Shown piece after piece: positions 45,440 through 56,218 of a stretch of 64,000 nt of DNA. The translations under genes and the position numbers were made by a program. The notes beneath the pieces were generated by a model. That model was not told the DNA's origin. It worked only from the letters and a program-made list of their open reading frames with translations, and ran no database searches. How positions within the stretch are numbered: position 1 is the first letter of the stretch; each line of letters opens with the position of its first letter. The stretch comes from Pseudomonas fluorescens (GTDB taxonomy: Bacteria > Pseudomonadota > Gammaproteobacteria > Pseudomonadales > Pseudomonadaceae): NCBI RefSeq assembly GCF_900636825.1, contig NZ_LR134318.1, positions 2,761,501-2,825,500 of the forward strand, given 5' to 3'.

Positions 45440-46716
45440 TTCGTCTCCTGACGTAACGCTTCGATAGTGGAAGAGAGGTCGGCCCAAGGCTGGTCGGGTC
45501 TGGCTTGCTGACGCAGGTAGGCGGCGAGCGCGCCGAGCTGGGCGTTGTCGAGGCTGGCGGCGAACGGCGGCATCACCGGGCCGGGCGATCCGGGAATGGC
45601 GGGCACGCCTTCGAGTACGGTCTTGAGGAAATTGCGCGAGCTGGCCGCTTGCAGCGCTGAAGTGTTCTGCAGTCCGGGCCGCCCGTCGATTTCACGCATC
45701 GGTGCGGCCGGGGCGTGGCATCCGGCGCAGGCGCTGCTGAAGAGCAGGGCGCCGGAGGTATGGTCCGCCGGGTTGGCGGGTTGCGTGGTGGCCGTTGTTT
45801 CTGTTACCGAGTGTTGGTTTTCCAGGCTCAGCAAGTATTCGGCAATCGCCTCGGCTTCACCGGCCGGCAAGCGTGCCAGGCTCAGACTGACCGGGCGCAT
45901 CGGCCCGGCGGGTGTGCCGTGGCCGTCGACGACTTCGGCGCGCAGATAGCCGACCAATTGCTCGCGGCTCCACGGATTGGCGCGTTGGCCCATTCCGATC
46001 AATGCCGGTGCGTTCCAGCCGTCGACGCTGCCGCCCTGCAAATATTCCGAGGATTTTTCCGCGCCGATCAGGTTCAGCGGCGAATGACAGCCGGCGCAGT
46101 GGCCTGGGCCGTCGACCAGATAGCGCCCGCGATTCCACGCTTCACTGCGTTCGGCCATCGGCGTCAACGGCTCGCCATGCAGGAACAGCAGATTCCAGAA
46201 CGACACCAGTGGACGAATGTTCATCGGAAAGTTCATCTGGTTCTGCTCGGCCGGTGCGTGCACGGCGGGCCCGCTCATCAGATAGGCGTAGGCGTCGGCG
46301 ATGTCCGCTGCACTCATGCGCCGGTAGTGCACGTAGGGAAACGCTGGATAGAGAAAGTGACCATCGCGGGCAATGCCTTGGCGCATCGCCCGGTCGAAGG
46401 CCGGCAGCGACCACTCGCCGATACCGGTCTGTGGATCCGGAGTGATGTTGGTGCTGTACAGCGTGCCGAACGGCGTCACCAGCGGTAACCCGCCAGCCAG
46501 GTATTCGCCACCGGGACGGGTGTGGCACACCGCGCAATCGCCGGCCTCGACTACCCGCGCGCCGCGTTGCAATTGCCCGGCATCAAACACCGTGGGGCGT
46601 TCGATCGGTGCGATCGACGGGCGCCACATCAGCACAAAGGCGCCGACCAGGCCGACTGCCGCAAGCACGGCCACGCAGCTCCAAAATGTTTTCGATTTGA
46701 GGAATTGACTGTTCAT
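45436..46716 (-). CDS. Tri-haem c-type cytochrome of the molybdenum hydroxylase
   Basis: 426 residues from ATG 46716. One membrane anchor (SCVAVLAAVGLVGAFVLMW) then three CxxCH sites (CAVCH, CAGCH, CAGCH) for covalent haem. First gene of the three-gene operon; accepts electrons from the 2Fe-2S subunit and passes them to the respiratory chain. The 91 extra upstream codons to 46989 look non-coding. Confidence 0.85.
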   Translation of the reverse strand: MNSQFLKSKTFWSCVAVLAAVGLVGAFVLMWRPSIAPIERPTVFDAGQLQRGARVVEAGDCAVCHTRPGGEYLAGGLPLVTPFGTLYSTNITPDPQTGIGEWSLPAFDRAMRQGIARDGHFLYPAFPYVHYRRMSAADIADAYAYLMSGPAVHAPAEQNQMNFPMNIRPLVSFWNLLFLHGEPLTPMAERSEAWNRGRYLVDGPGHCAGCHSPLNLIGAEKSSEYLQGGSVDGWNAPALIGMGQRANPWSREQLVGYLRAEVVDGHGTPAGPMRPVSLSLARLPAGEAEAIAEYLLSLENQHSVTETTATTQPANPADHTSGALLFSSACAGCHAPAAPMREIDGRPGLQNTSALQAASSRNFLKTVLEGVPAIPGSPGPVMPPFAASLDNAQLGALAAYLRQQARPDQPWADLSSTIEALRQETK

Positions 46717-47001
46717 GGTCGGCAGAAAAACGCGTCGGTAAACGGCGGGACAAATCGGGTCGGGGTCATGGAAACGCTCCTTGTAGCAGCCGGGGAAGGG
46801 CGCCGATGCGGAGGTCTGCGCCAAGGCCAAAGCGTAGAGAAGACGCCAGCGACGGAGAATCACCGGCCCGCGCAACAGCGCGTTGCGCCAACAGCAACGT
46901 TGCGCTCGACGCATCACTGCGTTGCCCGCTGTACGGATTCTCGCTTCCCACGGGTGACCGTAGCCTTGGCACAACTTTCCCGAACTCAATGAGGTGTCAC
47001 C

Positions 47002-48204
47002 ATGCTTACGGGCAATCCCGCCGTTGCGGCCAAGGCCGAACAGCCTGCTTCACTCTCCGGACCGATGGTCGCGTTCCTGGCCTTCTGCTGCGGCGCAGTT
47101 GTCGCAAACCTTTATTACGCGCAGCCCATCGTCGAGCTGATCGCGCCGCAGATCGGCCTGTCCAGCGCCAATGCCAGTTTGATCGTGTCGCTGACGCAGT
47201 TCGGTTACGCGCTGGGTTTGTTGCTGCTGGTGCCGCTGGCCGACCTCATGGAAAACCGCCGTCTGGTGGTCGGTTTCACCCTCGCGGCGAGTGCCACGCT
47301 GTTGTGCGCCGGCCTGACCCATTCGCCGTCGCTGTTTCTGCTGTTGTCGTTACTGATCGGCCTGACCTCGGTGGCGGTGCAGATTCTCGTGCCGCTGGCC
47401 GCGCATCTGGCGCCGGAAGCCAGCCGTGGCCGCGTCGTCGGCAACATCATGAGCGGCTTGCTGCTCGGGATTCTGCTGTCGCGGCCGCTGTCGAGCGTGT
47501 TGGTCGAGGTGTTCGGCTGGCGCGGAGTGTTTTACAGCGCGGCGGCGCTGATGGCGGTCATCGCGCTGATCACCGCCGTGGCGCTGCCACGCCGGATGCC
47601 GACGCACAAAGCCACTTATGTCGCGTTGATCGGTTCGGTGTTTGCTCTGGCCCGGCGCTATCCGGTGCTGCGTCAGCGTTCGCTGTATCAAGGTTTGCTG
47701 TTCGCCAGTTTCAGTCTGTTCTGGACGCTGGCGCCGATTGAGCTGATGCGGCGTCACGGCTTCACTCAGGCGCAAGTGGCGATTTTCGCGCTGGTCGGTG
47801 CGGTGGGTGCGATTGCGGCGCCGATCGCCGGGCGTCTGGCGGATGCGGGGCATGGCCGTCGCGGCACGCTGATCGCGTTGTTGCTGGCCCCAGCGTCGCT
47901 GTTGATCGCTGCGCTGCCGGGTAGCGGTTATGTCTGGCTGGTGGTGTGTGCGGTGCTGCTGGATTTCGCCGTGCAGTTGAACATGGTGCTCGGCCAGCGT
48001 GAGGTTTACGCCCTCGATCAACACAGCCGTGCGCGACTTAATGCGGTGTACATGACCAGCATTTTTGTGGGCGGTGCTCTGGGTTCACTGATCGCCAGCC
48101 CGCTGTACGAGCATTTTGGCTGGAACCTGTCGGCGGTAGCAGTGGCGGTGCTCCCGGCGCTGGCTCTGGCGTTGTTCCTTGGTCGCAAGGCCGAGCGGAG
48201 CTGA
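47002..48204 (+). CDS. MFS transporter
   Basis: 400 residues with about twelve hydrophobic helices and the motif LADLMENRR between helices 2 and 3. Start ATG 47002 with GAGGTG upstream. Resembles drug/metabolite efflux MFS proteins. Divergent from the molybdenum hydroxylase operon and followed by a LysR gene, so it may export a related compound. Confidence 0.88.
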   Translation: MLTGNPAVAAKAEQPASLSGPMVAFLAFCCGAVVANLYYAQPIVELIAPQIGLSSANASLIVSLTQFGYALGLLLLVPLADLMENRRLVVGFTLAASATLLCAGLTHSPSLFLLLSLLIGLTSVAVQILVPLAAHLAPEASRGRVVGNIMSGLLLGILLSRPLSSVLVEVFGWRGVFYSAAALMAVIALITAVALPRRMPTHKATYVALIGSVFALARRYPVLRQRSLYQGLLFASFSLFWTLAPIELMRRHGFTQAQVAIFALVGAVGAIAAPIAGRLADAGHGRRGTLIALLLAPASLLIAALPGSGYVWLVVCAVLLDFAVQLNMVLGQREVYALDQHSRARLNAVYMTSIFVGGALGSLIASPLYEHFGWNLSAVAVAVLPALALALFLGRKAERS

Positions 48205-48212
48205 ATCTGCGA

Positions 48213-48312
48213 AATATCCCTTTGGGAGTGTGCCCGCGCACGATGGCGGTGGACCAGCCGGGCCAAATACTGACGGATGGATCGGCTTCGCGAGCAGGCT
48301 CGCTCCCACAGG
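48213..48312. repeat. REP-type inverted element
   Basis: GCGAGCAGGCTCGCTCCCACA at the right, and a degenerate inverted partner TTGGGAGTGTGCCCGCGCA at the left, form the doublet common between Pseudomonas genes. It lies between the MFS stop and the LysR start. Confidence 0.75.
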
Positions 48313-48356
48313 GTTTCGCGGAATTTTACAAGACGCTGTTTCGACAGGAGGACAAC

Positions 48357-49391
48357 ATGCATCGCCCCGAGCACGGCGGTACAAGACGTATGGCGAACAG
48401 TGATGCACAATCGTCCGCGTTCCCTTTCGACCGGACCCCGCTTATGGACAAGTTGCTGGCACTGAAGATGTTCGTTGAAACCGTGCGTTGCGGGGGCTAT
48501 TCCTCGGCGGCGCGCAAATTGGGGATTTCGACGTCATCAGTGACGCGGCAGGTGGCGGGGCTCGAACACGAACTGGGCGCAAGCCTGCTCAATCGCACCA
48601 CGCGCAACACCAGCGTGACCGTCGCCGGTCAGACCTATTTCGAAAAAGCCGTAGCGATTCTCGACGCCGTCGATGAAGCCGACGCCGTCGTTGCTGACCG
48701 TGGCATCGACGCACAGGGCCGGTTGCGCATCAGCGTGCCGGTGGAGTTCGGCCGACGGCTGATCGCGCCGCACCTGAGCCGCTTGCTCGAGCGGCATCCG
48801 GGGCTTGAGATCAGTTTGTCGCTGAGCGACCAGGTCAGTGACTTGCTGAGCGAGCAGATCGATGTGTCGGTGCGCTTGGGCTCGACCGTGGTCAGTGATG
48901 ACATCGTCAGCAAACGCGTAGGACATTTCGAGCGCTGGGTGGTGGCGAGTCCGGCCTATCTGGCTCGCAGCGCGGCGCTTTGTCATCCTCGGGATTTGCT
49001 CGAGCATCAATGCCTGCGTTTCGACTATGGCGGCACGCACGCGCACTGGACCTTTCAGAATGAACAAGAGCCGATTCAGCTCAACGTCCAGGGGCGACTC
49101 CAAAGCAACAACGCCGACATCTTGCGCGAAGCCGCCATCGCTGATGGCGGGGTGACGCTGCTGGCCGATTGGCTGGTGCGCGACGACGTGGCGGCTGGAC
49201 GGCTGACTCGGTTGCTCGAGCATTACGAGGTCAATCCCGGCAGTGCCAGCACCTGCATCAACGCGCTGTATCTGCCCAATCATCGCGGCTCGAGTCGGAT
49301 CAACGTGTTTATAGATTTCTTGACGGAAATTCTTCAGCCCGCCGCGGCGAGTACCCACGCGTATGCCGGCGTTCGTGGAAGCAAACGCTAA
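48357..49391 (+). CDS. LysR-family transcriptional regulator
   Basis: 344 residues from ATG 48357, which has AGGAGG six bases upstream; the more usual LysR start is ATG 48444. Winged helix-turn-helix MFVETVRCGGYSSAARKLGI then STSSVTRQVAGLEHELG is followed by a LysR substrate domain. It probably controls the adjacent MFS gene or itself. Confidence 0.88.
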   Translation: MHRPEHGGTRRMANSDAQSSAFPFDRTPLMDKLLALKMFVETVRCGGYSSAARKLGISTSSVTRQVAGLEHELGASLLNRTTRNTSVTVAGQTYFEKAVAILDAVDEADAVVADRGIDAQGRLRISVPVEFGRRLIAPHLSRLLERHPGLEISLSLSDQVSDLLSEQIDVSVRLGSTVVSDDIVSKRVGHFERWVVASPAYLARSAALCHPRDLLEHQCLRFDYGGTHAHWTFQNEQEPIQLNVQGRLQSNNADILREAAIADGGVTLLADWLVRDDVAAGRLTRLLEHYEVNPGSASTCINALYLPNHRGSSRINVFIDFLTEILQPAAASTHAYAGVRGSKR

Positions 49392-49427
49392 AGCGACAGC
49401 TGTAATCCGCGAGCGCGGCGCAAGCGT

Positions 49428-49658
49428 TTATCTGAATCGCGGCAGTGGCCGATCCAGAGGCTTGAGCGACGACAGCGTATTGCGGATCAGCGGCGTGTCT
49501 TTTTCAATGTCGTTCAGACGATCACGGATGCGCAGGGCGGTCGGGTGTCCGCCTTGGTGATCAACCCAGTCGGCGATTTCTTTGCAAGCGGCAGCCAGGC
49601 GCGCCTGACGGGCGTCGAGCAGGGTGAGAAGGGTGGTGATGGACTCTTTTTCGGACAT
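49428..49658 (-). CDS. Conserved hypothetical protein
   Basis: 76 residues, helical (TLLTLLDARQARLAAACKEI, IRDRLNDIEKDT). Looks like a small Pseudomonas-specific cytoplasmic protein; no function known. Confidence 0.6.
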   Translation of the reverse strand: MSEKESITTLLTLLDARQARLAAACKEIADWVDHQGGHPTALRIRDRLNDIEKDTPLIRNTLSSLKPLDRPLPRFR

Positions 49659-49778
49659 GGAACACCTCCGTTCTATGAAACCTTGAGCTGCAGCAAAAAG
49701 CCCGCAACTCGCGAGCCTTATGCCATGGGAATGCTGCTCCCTCAGCTGGTTTCAGTATAGACCCGCTTTAGCGCGGCA

Positions 49779-50009
49779 TCAGCCGGAAGACTGGCGGGCC
49801 GGTGATAATGAGCTGGCTGCGTTGAGCCGCTGACATTCGACGTGTGCGTCCAGCTCCACGTCGTAGCCATCGCCGATGAACCCGTGGGTGCGTGTGTCGC
49901 AGATGCGAAACCAGGCTGTCGCTTCGGCCGGTTCGGACTGGGCGTCCCCGGCGCGTCGACCGTGGATGATGATCTTGTTGCACTGCTTCACGACGAACAG
50001 GTCTTCCAT
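49779..50009 (-). CDS. Hypothetical protein
   Basis: 76 residues from ATG 50009 (MEDLFVVKQCNKIIIHGRR). Contains WFRICDTRTHGFIGDGYD. The longer frame to 50105 has no start signal. Function unknown. Confidence 0.55.
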   Translation of the reverse strand: MEDLFVVKQCNKIIIHGRRAGDAQSEPAEATAWFRICDTRTHGFIGDGYDVELDAHVECQRLNAASSLSPARQSSG

Positions 50010-50129
50010 GGGATCACCGTAGCTGATTCGTGTCAGATCAACTATAGAAGCCCTCGGCAATCGTGCCAAAAATACCCAGCTCAGCTCGTCGGTTGCCGGT
50101 GCCAATCGTGCGGGGGAAAGGTGCTCGGC

Positions 50130-51188
50130 CTAGGACGCGGCGCTGGGAGGTTCAAGCACGTCGGTCACTTCACTCATGCGCTCAAGAAACATCGCCAGCG
50201 CCACCTCTTCGGGGCGCAGGCCTTTGCGCGCGCGTGGTCGTGGCAATTCGGCGAGGGCGCCGAGCATGAATTTTTCCACCACCGCGGGATGGATATAGCA
50301 CTTGCGGCACACGGCCGGCGTGTTGCCCAACTGCTTGGCAACGCCTTTGACCATCTCCACCACGTGCCGTTTTGCTTCGGTCTCCGTTTCGTGGGTCAGC
50401 TCGCGTAGCGTCGCCAAGGCCAAAGCGCTGCCGGCCCAGGTGCGGTAATCCTTGGCGGTGAATTCTGCGCCCGTCAGGGTTCGCAGGTAGGCATTGACGT
50501 CGGACGAAGTGACGGTGTGGCGCTCGCCATTTTCATCCAGATACTGGAACAGATTCTGACCGGGAATTTCCAGGCAACGCTTGATGATCCGCGCCAGGCG
50601 TCGGTCTTTGACGGTGATCTGGTGCTCGATACCGCTCTTGCCGCGAAACTGGAAGAGGATGGCGCTGCCGTTCACTTCAACGTGGCGGCTGCGCAGGGTG
50701 GTCAGCCCATAGGATTTATTGTCCCGCGCATATTGCGTATTGCCGACCCGGATCAGCGTGGCGTCCAGCAAGGTAATCACCGTGGCCATGACTTTGTCGC
50801 GGCTGAACCCCGGTGCGTCGAGCAAGGTTTCGAGTTGTTTACGCAATTTCGGCAGCGTCTGACCAAATTCGCGCAGACGTGAATACTTGTCCGCATCGCG
50901 TACTTCGCGCCAGCGCGGGTGATAGCGATACTGCTTGCGGCCACGGGCGTCGATGCCGGTGGCTTGCAGGTGGCCGCACCGATCAGTGCAGATCCAGACG
51001 TCGGTGTAAGCCGGCGGCACGGCAAGCGAGTTGATGCGCTTGATCTCGTCCGGGTCGGTGATGCGTTGGCCAGACGGGTCGAAGTAACAGAACTTGCCAC
51101 GCAGTTTTTTGCGGGTAATACCGGGCTGGGTGTCATCGACGTAATGCAGGTCGGGTGGCAGCGCATCAGTTAACACGGTATCAGGCAT
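50130..51188 (-). CDS. DNA topoisomerase IB
   Basis: 352 residues, typical of bacterial poxvirus-like TopIB. N-terminal KLRGKFCYFDPSG; catalytic Arg in RVGNTQYARDN, KSYGLTTLRSRH, Lys in FRGKSGIEH, Arg in DYRTWAGSA and the nucleophile Tyr in CRKCYIHP. It relaxes supercoils through a 3'-phosphotyrosyl link, without ATP. Confidence 0.93.
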   Translation of the reverse strand: MPDTVLTDALPPDLHYVDDTQPGITRKKLRGKFCYFDPSGQRITDPDEIKRINSLAVPPAYTDVWICTDRCGHLQATGIDARGRKQYRYHPRWREVRDADKYSRLREFGQTLPKLRKQLETLLDAPGFSRDKVMATVITLLDATLIRVGNTQYARDNKSYGLTTLRSRHVEVNGSAILFQFRGKSGIEHQITVKDRRLARIIKRCLEIPGQNLFQYLDENGERHTVTSSDVNAYLRTLTGAEFTAKDYRTWAGSALALATLRELTHETETEAKRHVVEMVKGVAKQLGNTPAVCRKCYIHPAVVEKFMLGALAELPRPRARKGLRPEEVALAMFLERMSEVTDVLEPPSAAS

Positions 51189-51260
51189 GGCATCTTCCAG
51201 GGTTTGCGTAACGGTCTGTAAAACGATTGACCGCGCGCCGCTGCCGTCGTGCCGAATGAT

Positions 51261-52340
51261 TTACGCGAGCACTGCCACCGCCTTGATCTGCGCCCAGAGC
51301 CGCTGGCCAGGGCGCACAGCCAATTGATCGCGGGAAAACCGGGTAATCCGCGCCAGCAGCGGCGTGCCCCCGGCGTCGAGACGGATCAACACATGGGCAG
51401 AGTTATCTGCCGCCTGTTCGCTGACGACGGTCACCGGCAGGCGATTGAGGATGCTGCTCGATTCGCTGTTGTGCAGCGCCAGACTGATGTCCCGCGCGTG
51501 GACTTTGCAGCGCAGCGCCTGGCCCAGCGCCATCGGCGCGTGGGTCACGCGAATGTTCATCTCGGTCGCCGGAAGTTGCAGGCTCAGCAATTGATAGTCC
51601 GCATCGTAAGCGCTGACCTGGCCTTCAATGATTACGCCCGCGTCATCGCCCATCGCCAAGGGCAGATCCAGCCGCGCGAGGGTTTCCGCGATGGGGCCGC
51701 TGGCCAGCGTTTTGCCGTCGCGCAGCAGCACCAGATGATCGGCCAGCCGGGCAACTTCATCCTGCGCGTGGCTGACGTAGAGCACCGGAATATCCAGTTC
51801 ATCGTGCAGGCGTTGCAGGTACGGCAGGATTTCGCTTTTGCGCCGACTGTCCAGCGCCGCCAGCGGCTCATCCATCAACAACAGTTTCGGGCTGGTCAAC
51901 AATGCGCGGGCAATGCCGATGCGCTGGCGTTCCCCGCCGGACAAATGTTGCGGATGACGCTCAAGCAAATGACCGATGCCGAGCAATTCGGTGGCTTGGT
52001 TCAGGTCGACTCGCCGCTGCGATCGGGCGATGCGCTTGAGGCCAAATTGCAGATTGGCCAGCACCGACAGGTGCGGGAACAGGCTGGCCTCTTGAAACAC
52101 GTAACCCAGTGCACGTTTGTGCGGCGGCAGGAAAATGCCTTTTTCGCTGTCTTGCCAGACTTCATCATTGATCTGTACGAAGCCGTATTCGGCACGCTCC
52201 AGACCGGCAATGCAGCGCAAGCAAGTGGTTTTGCCCGAGCCGGAGTCGCCGAACAGCGCAGAAACGCCACGCCCCGGTAAACACAGATCAACGTCCAGCG
52301 TGAAGTCGGGATACGTCAGGTTCAGGCGTGCATCAATCAT
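51261..52340 (-). CDS. modC: Molybdate ABC transporter ATPase
   Basis: 359 residues. Walker [13 protein letters not shown], signature [14 protein letters not shown], Walker [12 protein letters not shown] and a C-terminal MOP domain ([30 protein letters not shown]) that binds molybdate. Last gene of modABC, three bases after modB. Confidence 0.96.
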   Translation of the reverse strand: MIDARLNLTYPDFTLDVDLCLPGRGVSALFGDSGSGKTTCLRCIAGLERAEYGFVQINDEVWQDSEKGIFLPPHKRALGYVFQEASLFPHLSVLANLQFGLKRIARSQRRVDLNQATELLGIGHLLERHPQHLSGGERQRIGIARALLTSPKLLLMDEPLAALDSRRKSEILPYLQRLHDELDIPVLYVSHAQDEVARLADHLVLLRDGKTLASGPIAETLARLDLPLAMGDDAGVIIEGQVSAYDADYQLLSLQLPATEMNIRVTHAPMALGQALRCKVHARDISLALHNSESSSILNRLPVTVVSEQAADNSAHVLIRLDAGGTPLLARITRFSRDQLAVRPGQRLWAQIKAVAVLA

Positions 52341-52343
52341 CGA

Positions 52344-53024
52344 TCAGCTCCAGCCAGCGCGAGTCTTGCGGCTGGAATACAACGCCAGCAACACCAAAAA
52401 CGAGAACACCAGCATCGCCCCGGCCAGCCAATGCGCTTGAGCGTATTCCATGGCTTCGACGTGATCGTAAATCTGTACCGAAACCACGCGGGTCTTGTCG
52501 GGAATATTGCCGCCGATCATCAGCACCACACCGAATTCGCCGACGGTGTGGGCGAATCCAAGGATCGCGGCGGTGATAAATCCCGGGCGGGCCAGCGGCA
52601 GGATCACGCTGAAAAACGTGTCCCACGGGTTGGCGCGCAAGGTCGCGGCCACCTCCAGCGGGCGCGTGCCAATCGCCGAGAATGCGTTTTGCAGCGGTTG
52701 CACCACGAACGGCATCGAGTAGATCACCGAGCCAATCACCAGACCGGTGAAGCTGAACGTCAGCGTACCGAGGCCCAGCCACTGCGTGAACTGACCGAGA
52801 AAACCGTGCGGCCCCATCATCAGCAGCAGATAAAAGCCAATGACGGTGGGCGGCAGCACAAGGGGCAGGGCGACGATGGCGCCGATCGGACCGCGCAGCC
52901 ACGAACGGCTGCGCGACAACCACAGGGCAATTGGCGTGCCGATGACCAGCAGGATCACAGTCGTCAGTGACGCCAGTTTCAGCGTCAGCCAGATCGCCGC
53001 GAAATCGGCACTCGTCAGCGACAT
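52344..53024 (-). CDS. modB: Molybdate ABC transporter permease
   Basis: 226 residues with about five membrane helices and the permease EAA loop ([20 protein letters not shown]). Starts directly after the modA stop (TAAATG), so tightly coupled. Confidence 0.96.
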   Translation of the reverse strand: MSLTSADFAAIWLTLKLASLTTVILLVIGTPIALWLSRSRSWLRGPIGAIVALPLVLPPTVIGFYLLLMMGPHGFLGQFTQWLGLGTLTFSFTGLVIGSVIYSMPFVVQPLQNAFSAIGTRPLEVAATLRANPWDTFFSVILPLARPGFITAAILGFAHTVGEFGVVLMIGGNIPDKTRVVSVQIYDHVEAMEYAQAHWLAGAMLVFSFLVLLALYSSRKTRAGWS

Positions 53025-53948
<924 letters not shown>

Positions 53949-55013
53949 TCAGCGGCGAGCCAGTTTTTCCAGGGCGCCTTCGGCCAACAGTCGAGTCAGT
54001 TCGGCGCTGCCAATGTCCTTGCCCAGCGTCAGCGCCTGACCGGCCCAGAGGTTGGCGAACTGCGCATCATCTTTCGCCCGCAGCGGCATCAAGGCACCGC
54101 CGGCAAGAGGGAAAGCCGGGGCGTGCGCCGACATCGGCCCCAGTTCGCGCATGACCCGATTGAGAATGCCCCGCGCAGGTCGCCCGGTGAAAATGTTGGT
54201 GATCGCAGTCTCACTTTCCTTCGCCGATCGCAGCGCCTGGTGATGCGCAGCGCTGACTTTTGCTTGCGGGGTGAACAGGTACGCGGTGCCGACCTGGACC
54301 GCCGATGCCCCAAGCATGAACGCCGCCGCCACACCCCGTGCGTCGGCGATTGCCCCCGCAGCAATCACCGGAACGCTCACCGCATCGACCACCTGCGGCA
54401 CCAGCGCAAATGTCCCGACCTGGCTGCTCAGATCATCACTGAGAAACATCCCGCGATGGCCGCCCGCTTCATAGCCCATGGCAATAATCGCATCACAGCC
54501 GTTCTGTTCGAGCCAGCGGGCCTCATCGACCGTGGTCGCCGAAGAAATGATTTTCGCCCCCGTTGCCTTGACCCGATCCAGCAAGGTCTTTTCCGGCAGG
54601 CCGAAATGGAAACTCACCACTTCAGGACGAAATTCCTCGAGCACGGCACAAGCCGCCGCATCAAACGGGGCACGGTTGGAGACCGGTGTCGGCGCATCGA
54701 AATCGGCACCCAGTTCGCGGTAGTAAGGCTCCAGCAGGCTTTTCCATTCGATGGCGCGTTGCTCATCGGCGGCGGGCGGTTGATGGCAGAAGAAATTCAC
54801 ATTGAACGGCTTGTCGGTGTGCTGCCGAATCGTCGTCAGTTCTGCGCGCAATTGCTCGATGCTGAGCATTGCCGCCGGCATCGAACCGAGGCCGCCGGCA
54901 TTGCACACCGCAATCACCATCGACGAATTGGTGGCACCGGCCATCGGGCCTTGGATGATCGGCAACTCAATGCCAAACAGATCGAGAATGCGGGTATCTG
55001 GCCATTGGCTCAT
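53949..55013 (-). CDS. Nitronate monooxygenase family protein
   Basis: 354 residues. FMN-binding PIIQGPMAGATN, NAGGLGSMPAA, CDAIIAMGYEAGGHRGMF and VIAAGAIADARGVAAAFMLG are hallmarks of the 2-nitropropane dioxygenase/nitronate monooxygenase family. It oxidises toxic nitronates such as propionate-3-nitronate. Confidence 0.92.
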   Translation of the reverse strand: MSQWPDTRILDLFGIELPIIQGPMAGATNSSMVIAVCNAGGLGSMPAAMLSIEQLRAELTTIRQHTDKPFNVNFFCHQPPAADEQRAIEWKSLLEPYYRELGADFDAPTPVSNRAPFDAAACAVLEEFRPEVVSFHFGLPEKTLLDRVKATGAKIISSATTVDEARWLEQNGCDAIIAMGYEAGGHRGMFLSDDLSSQVGTFALVPQVVDAVSVPVIAAGAIADARGVAAAFMLGASAVQVGTAYLFTPQAKVSAAHHQALRSAKESETAITNIFTGRPARGILNRVMRELGPMSAHAPAFPLAGGALMPLRAKDDAQFANLWAGQALTLGKDIGSAELTRLLAEGALEKLARR

Positions 55014-55234
55014 GAAAACGGTTCTCCGAACGACGAAGCGGGCAGGGACGGCAAAGCGGGTTTTTTACAGGTAAACAGGATCCGCAGCCAGTTTGAAATT
55101 GAGAAGATCTTTTGCAGTTTTTGCAGCGCCGAAGGCAGCCGCCGCCAGCGATTGGCGCAAAGTCGAGTGTGGCAATGTGTTGCGATGTGCTATTTCAATG
55201 CATGCTTTCATTTCAACATTTACGAGAGGCCGTC

Positions 55235-56218
55235 ATGTTCAACGCCATTTTGATCGACAAAGACGACAGCGGTTATCGCGCCAATCTCCAGCAAGTCGCG
55301 GAGGAGCAATTGCCCGAAGGCAACGTCACCGTGAACGTGGCGTACAGCACTTTGAATTTCAAGGACGGTCTGGCGATTACCGGCAGCAGCCCGGTCGTGC
55401 GCAAGTTCCCGATGGTGCCGGGGATTGATCTGGCGGGGACCGTCGAATCCAGTTCGCATCCGGACTATCAGGCGGGCGATCAGGTCGTGCTCAACGGCTG
55501 GGGTGTCGGCGAAAACCACTGGGGTGGATTGGCACAAAAGGCCCGGCTGAATGGCGATTGGCTGATCCCGCTGCCCAAGGCTTTCACAGCGGCGCAGGCC
55601 ATGGCCATCGGCACGGCGGGTTATACGGCGATGTTGTGCATTCTGGCGCTGGAGCGTCACGGCGTGACCCCGGATCAGGGCGAAGTGCTGGTCACCGGCG
55701 CGAATGGCGGCGTCGGCGGTTTTGCCATTGCGCTGCTCAGCAAGCTTGGCTATCAGGTGGTCGCGTCCACTGGCCGGGTGTCCGAGCATGAATACCTCAA
55801 GCGCTTGGGCGCCGTTGAAATCATCGACCGATCGACCCTCTCGGAGCCGGGCAAACCGTTGGCCAAAGAACGTTGGGCGGCGGTTGTTGACTCGGTCGGC
55901 AGCCACACGTTGGCCAACGCCTGCGCCAGCACCCGTTCCGAAGGCGTGGTCGCCGCGTGCGGACTGGCGCAGGGCATGGACTTTCCGGCATCGGTGGCGC
56001 CGTTCATTTTGCGCGGGGTGACGCTGGCCGGGATCAACAGTGTGACCCAGCCCAAGGCGCGTCGAATTGAAGCCTGGGATCGACTGGCGACGGATTTGGA
56101 CGTTGCGCTGCTGGCGCTGATCAGTCACGAAATCAGTCTGAGCGAAGCGATTGAAGCCGCGCCGAAGCTGCTCGCCGGGCAACTGCGGGGGCGGGTGGTG
56201 GTCGACGTCAATCGTTGA
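55235..56218 (+). CDS. acuI: Acrylyl-CoA-reductase-like MDR oxidoreductase
   Basis: 327 residues from ATG 55235 (GAGAGG upstream). [28 protein letters not shown]-binding [20 protein letters not shown] and ASTGR match the YhdH/AcuI branch of medium-chain reductases, which lack zinc and reduce acryloyl-CoA to propionyl-CoA. Ends 11 bases inside the convergent ada gene. Confidence 0.85.
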   Translation: MFNAILIDKDDSGYRANLQQVAEEQLPEGNVTVNVAYSTLNFKDGLAITGSSPVVRKFPMVPGIDLAGTVESSSHPDYQAGDQVVLNGWGVGENHWGGLAQKARLNGDWLIPLPKAFTAAQAMAIGTAGYTAMLCILALERHGVTPDQGEVLVTGANGGVGGFAIALLSKLGYQVVASTGRVSEHEYLKRLGAVEIIDRSTLSEPGKPLAKERWAAVVDSVGSHTLANACASTRSEGVVAACGLAQGMDFPASVAPFILRGVTLAGINSVTQPKARRIEAWDRLATDLDVALLALISHEISLSEAIEAAPKLLAGQLRGRVVVDVNR

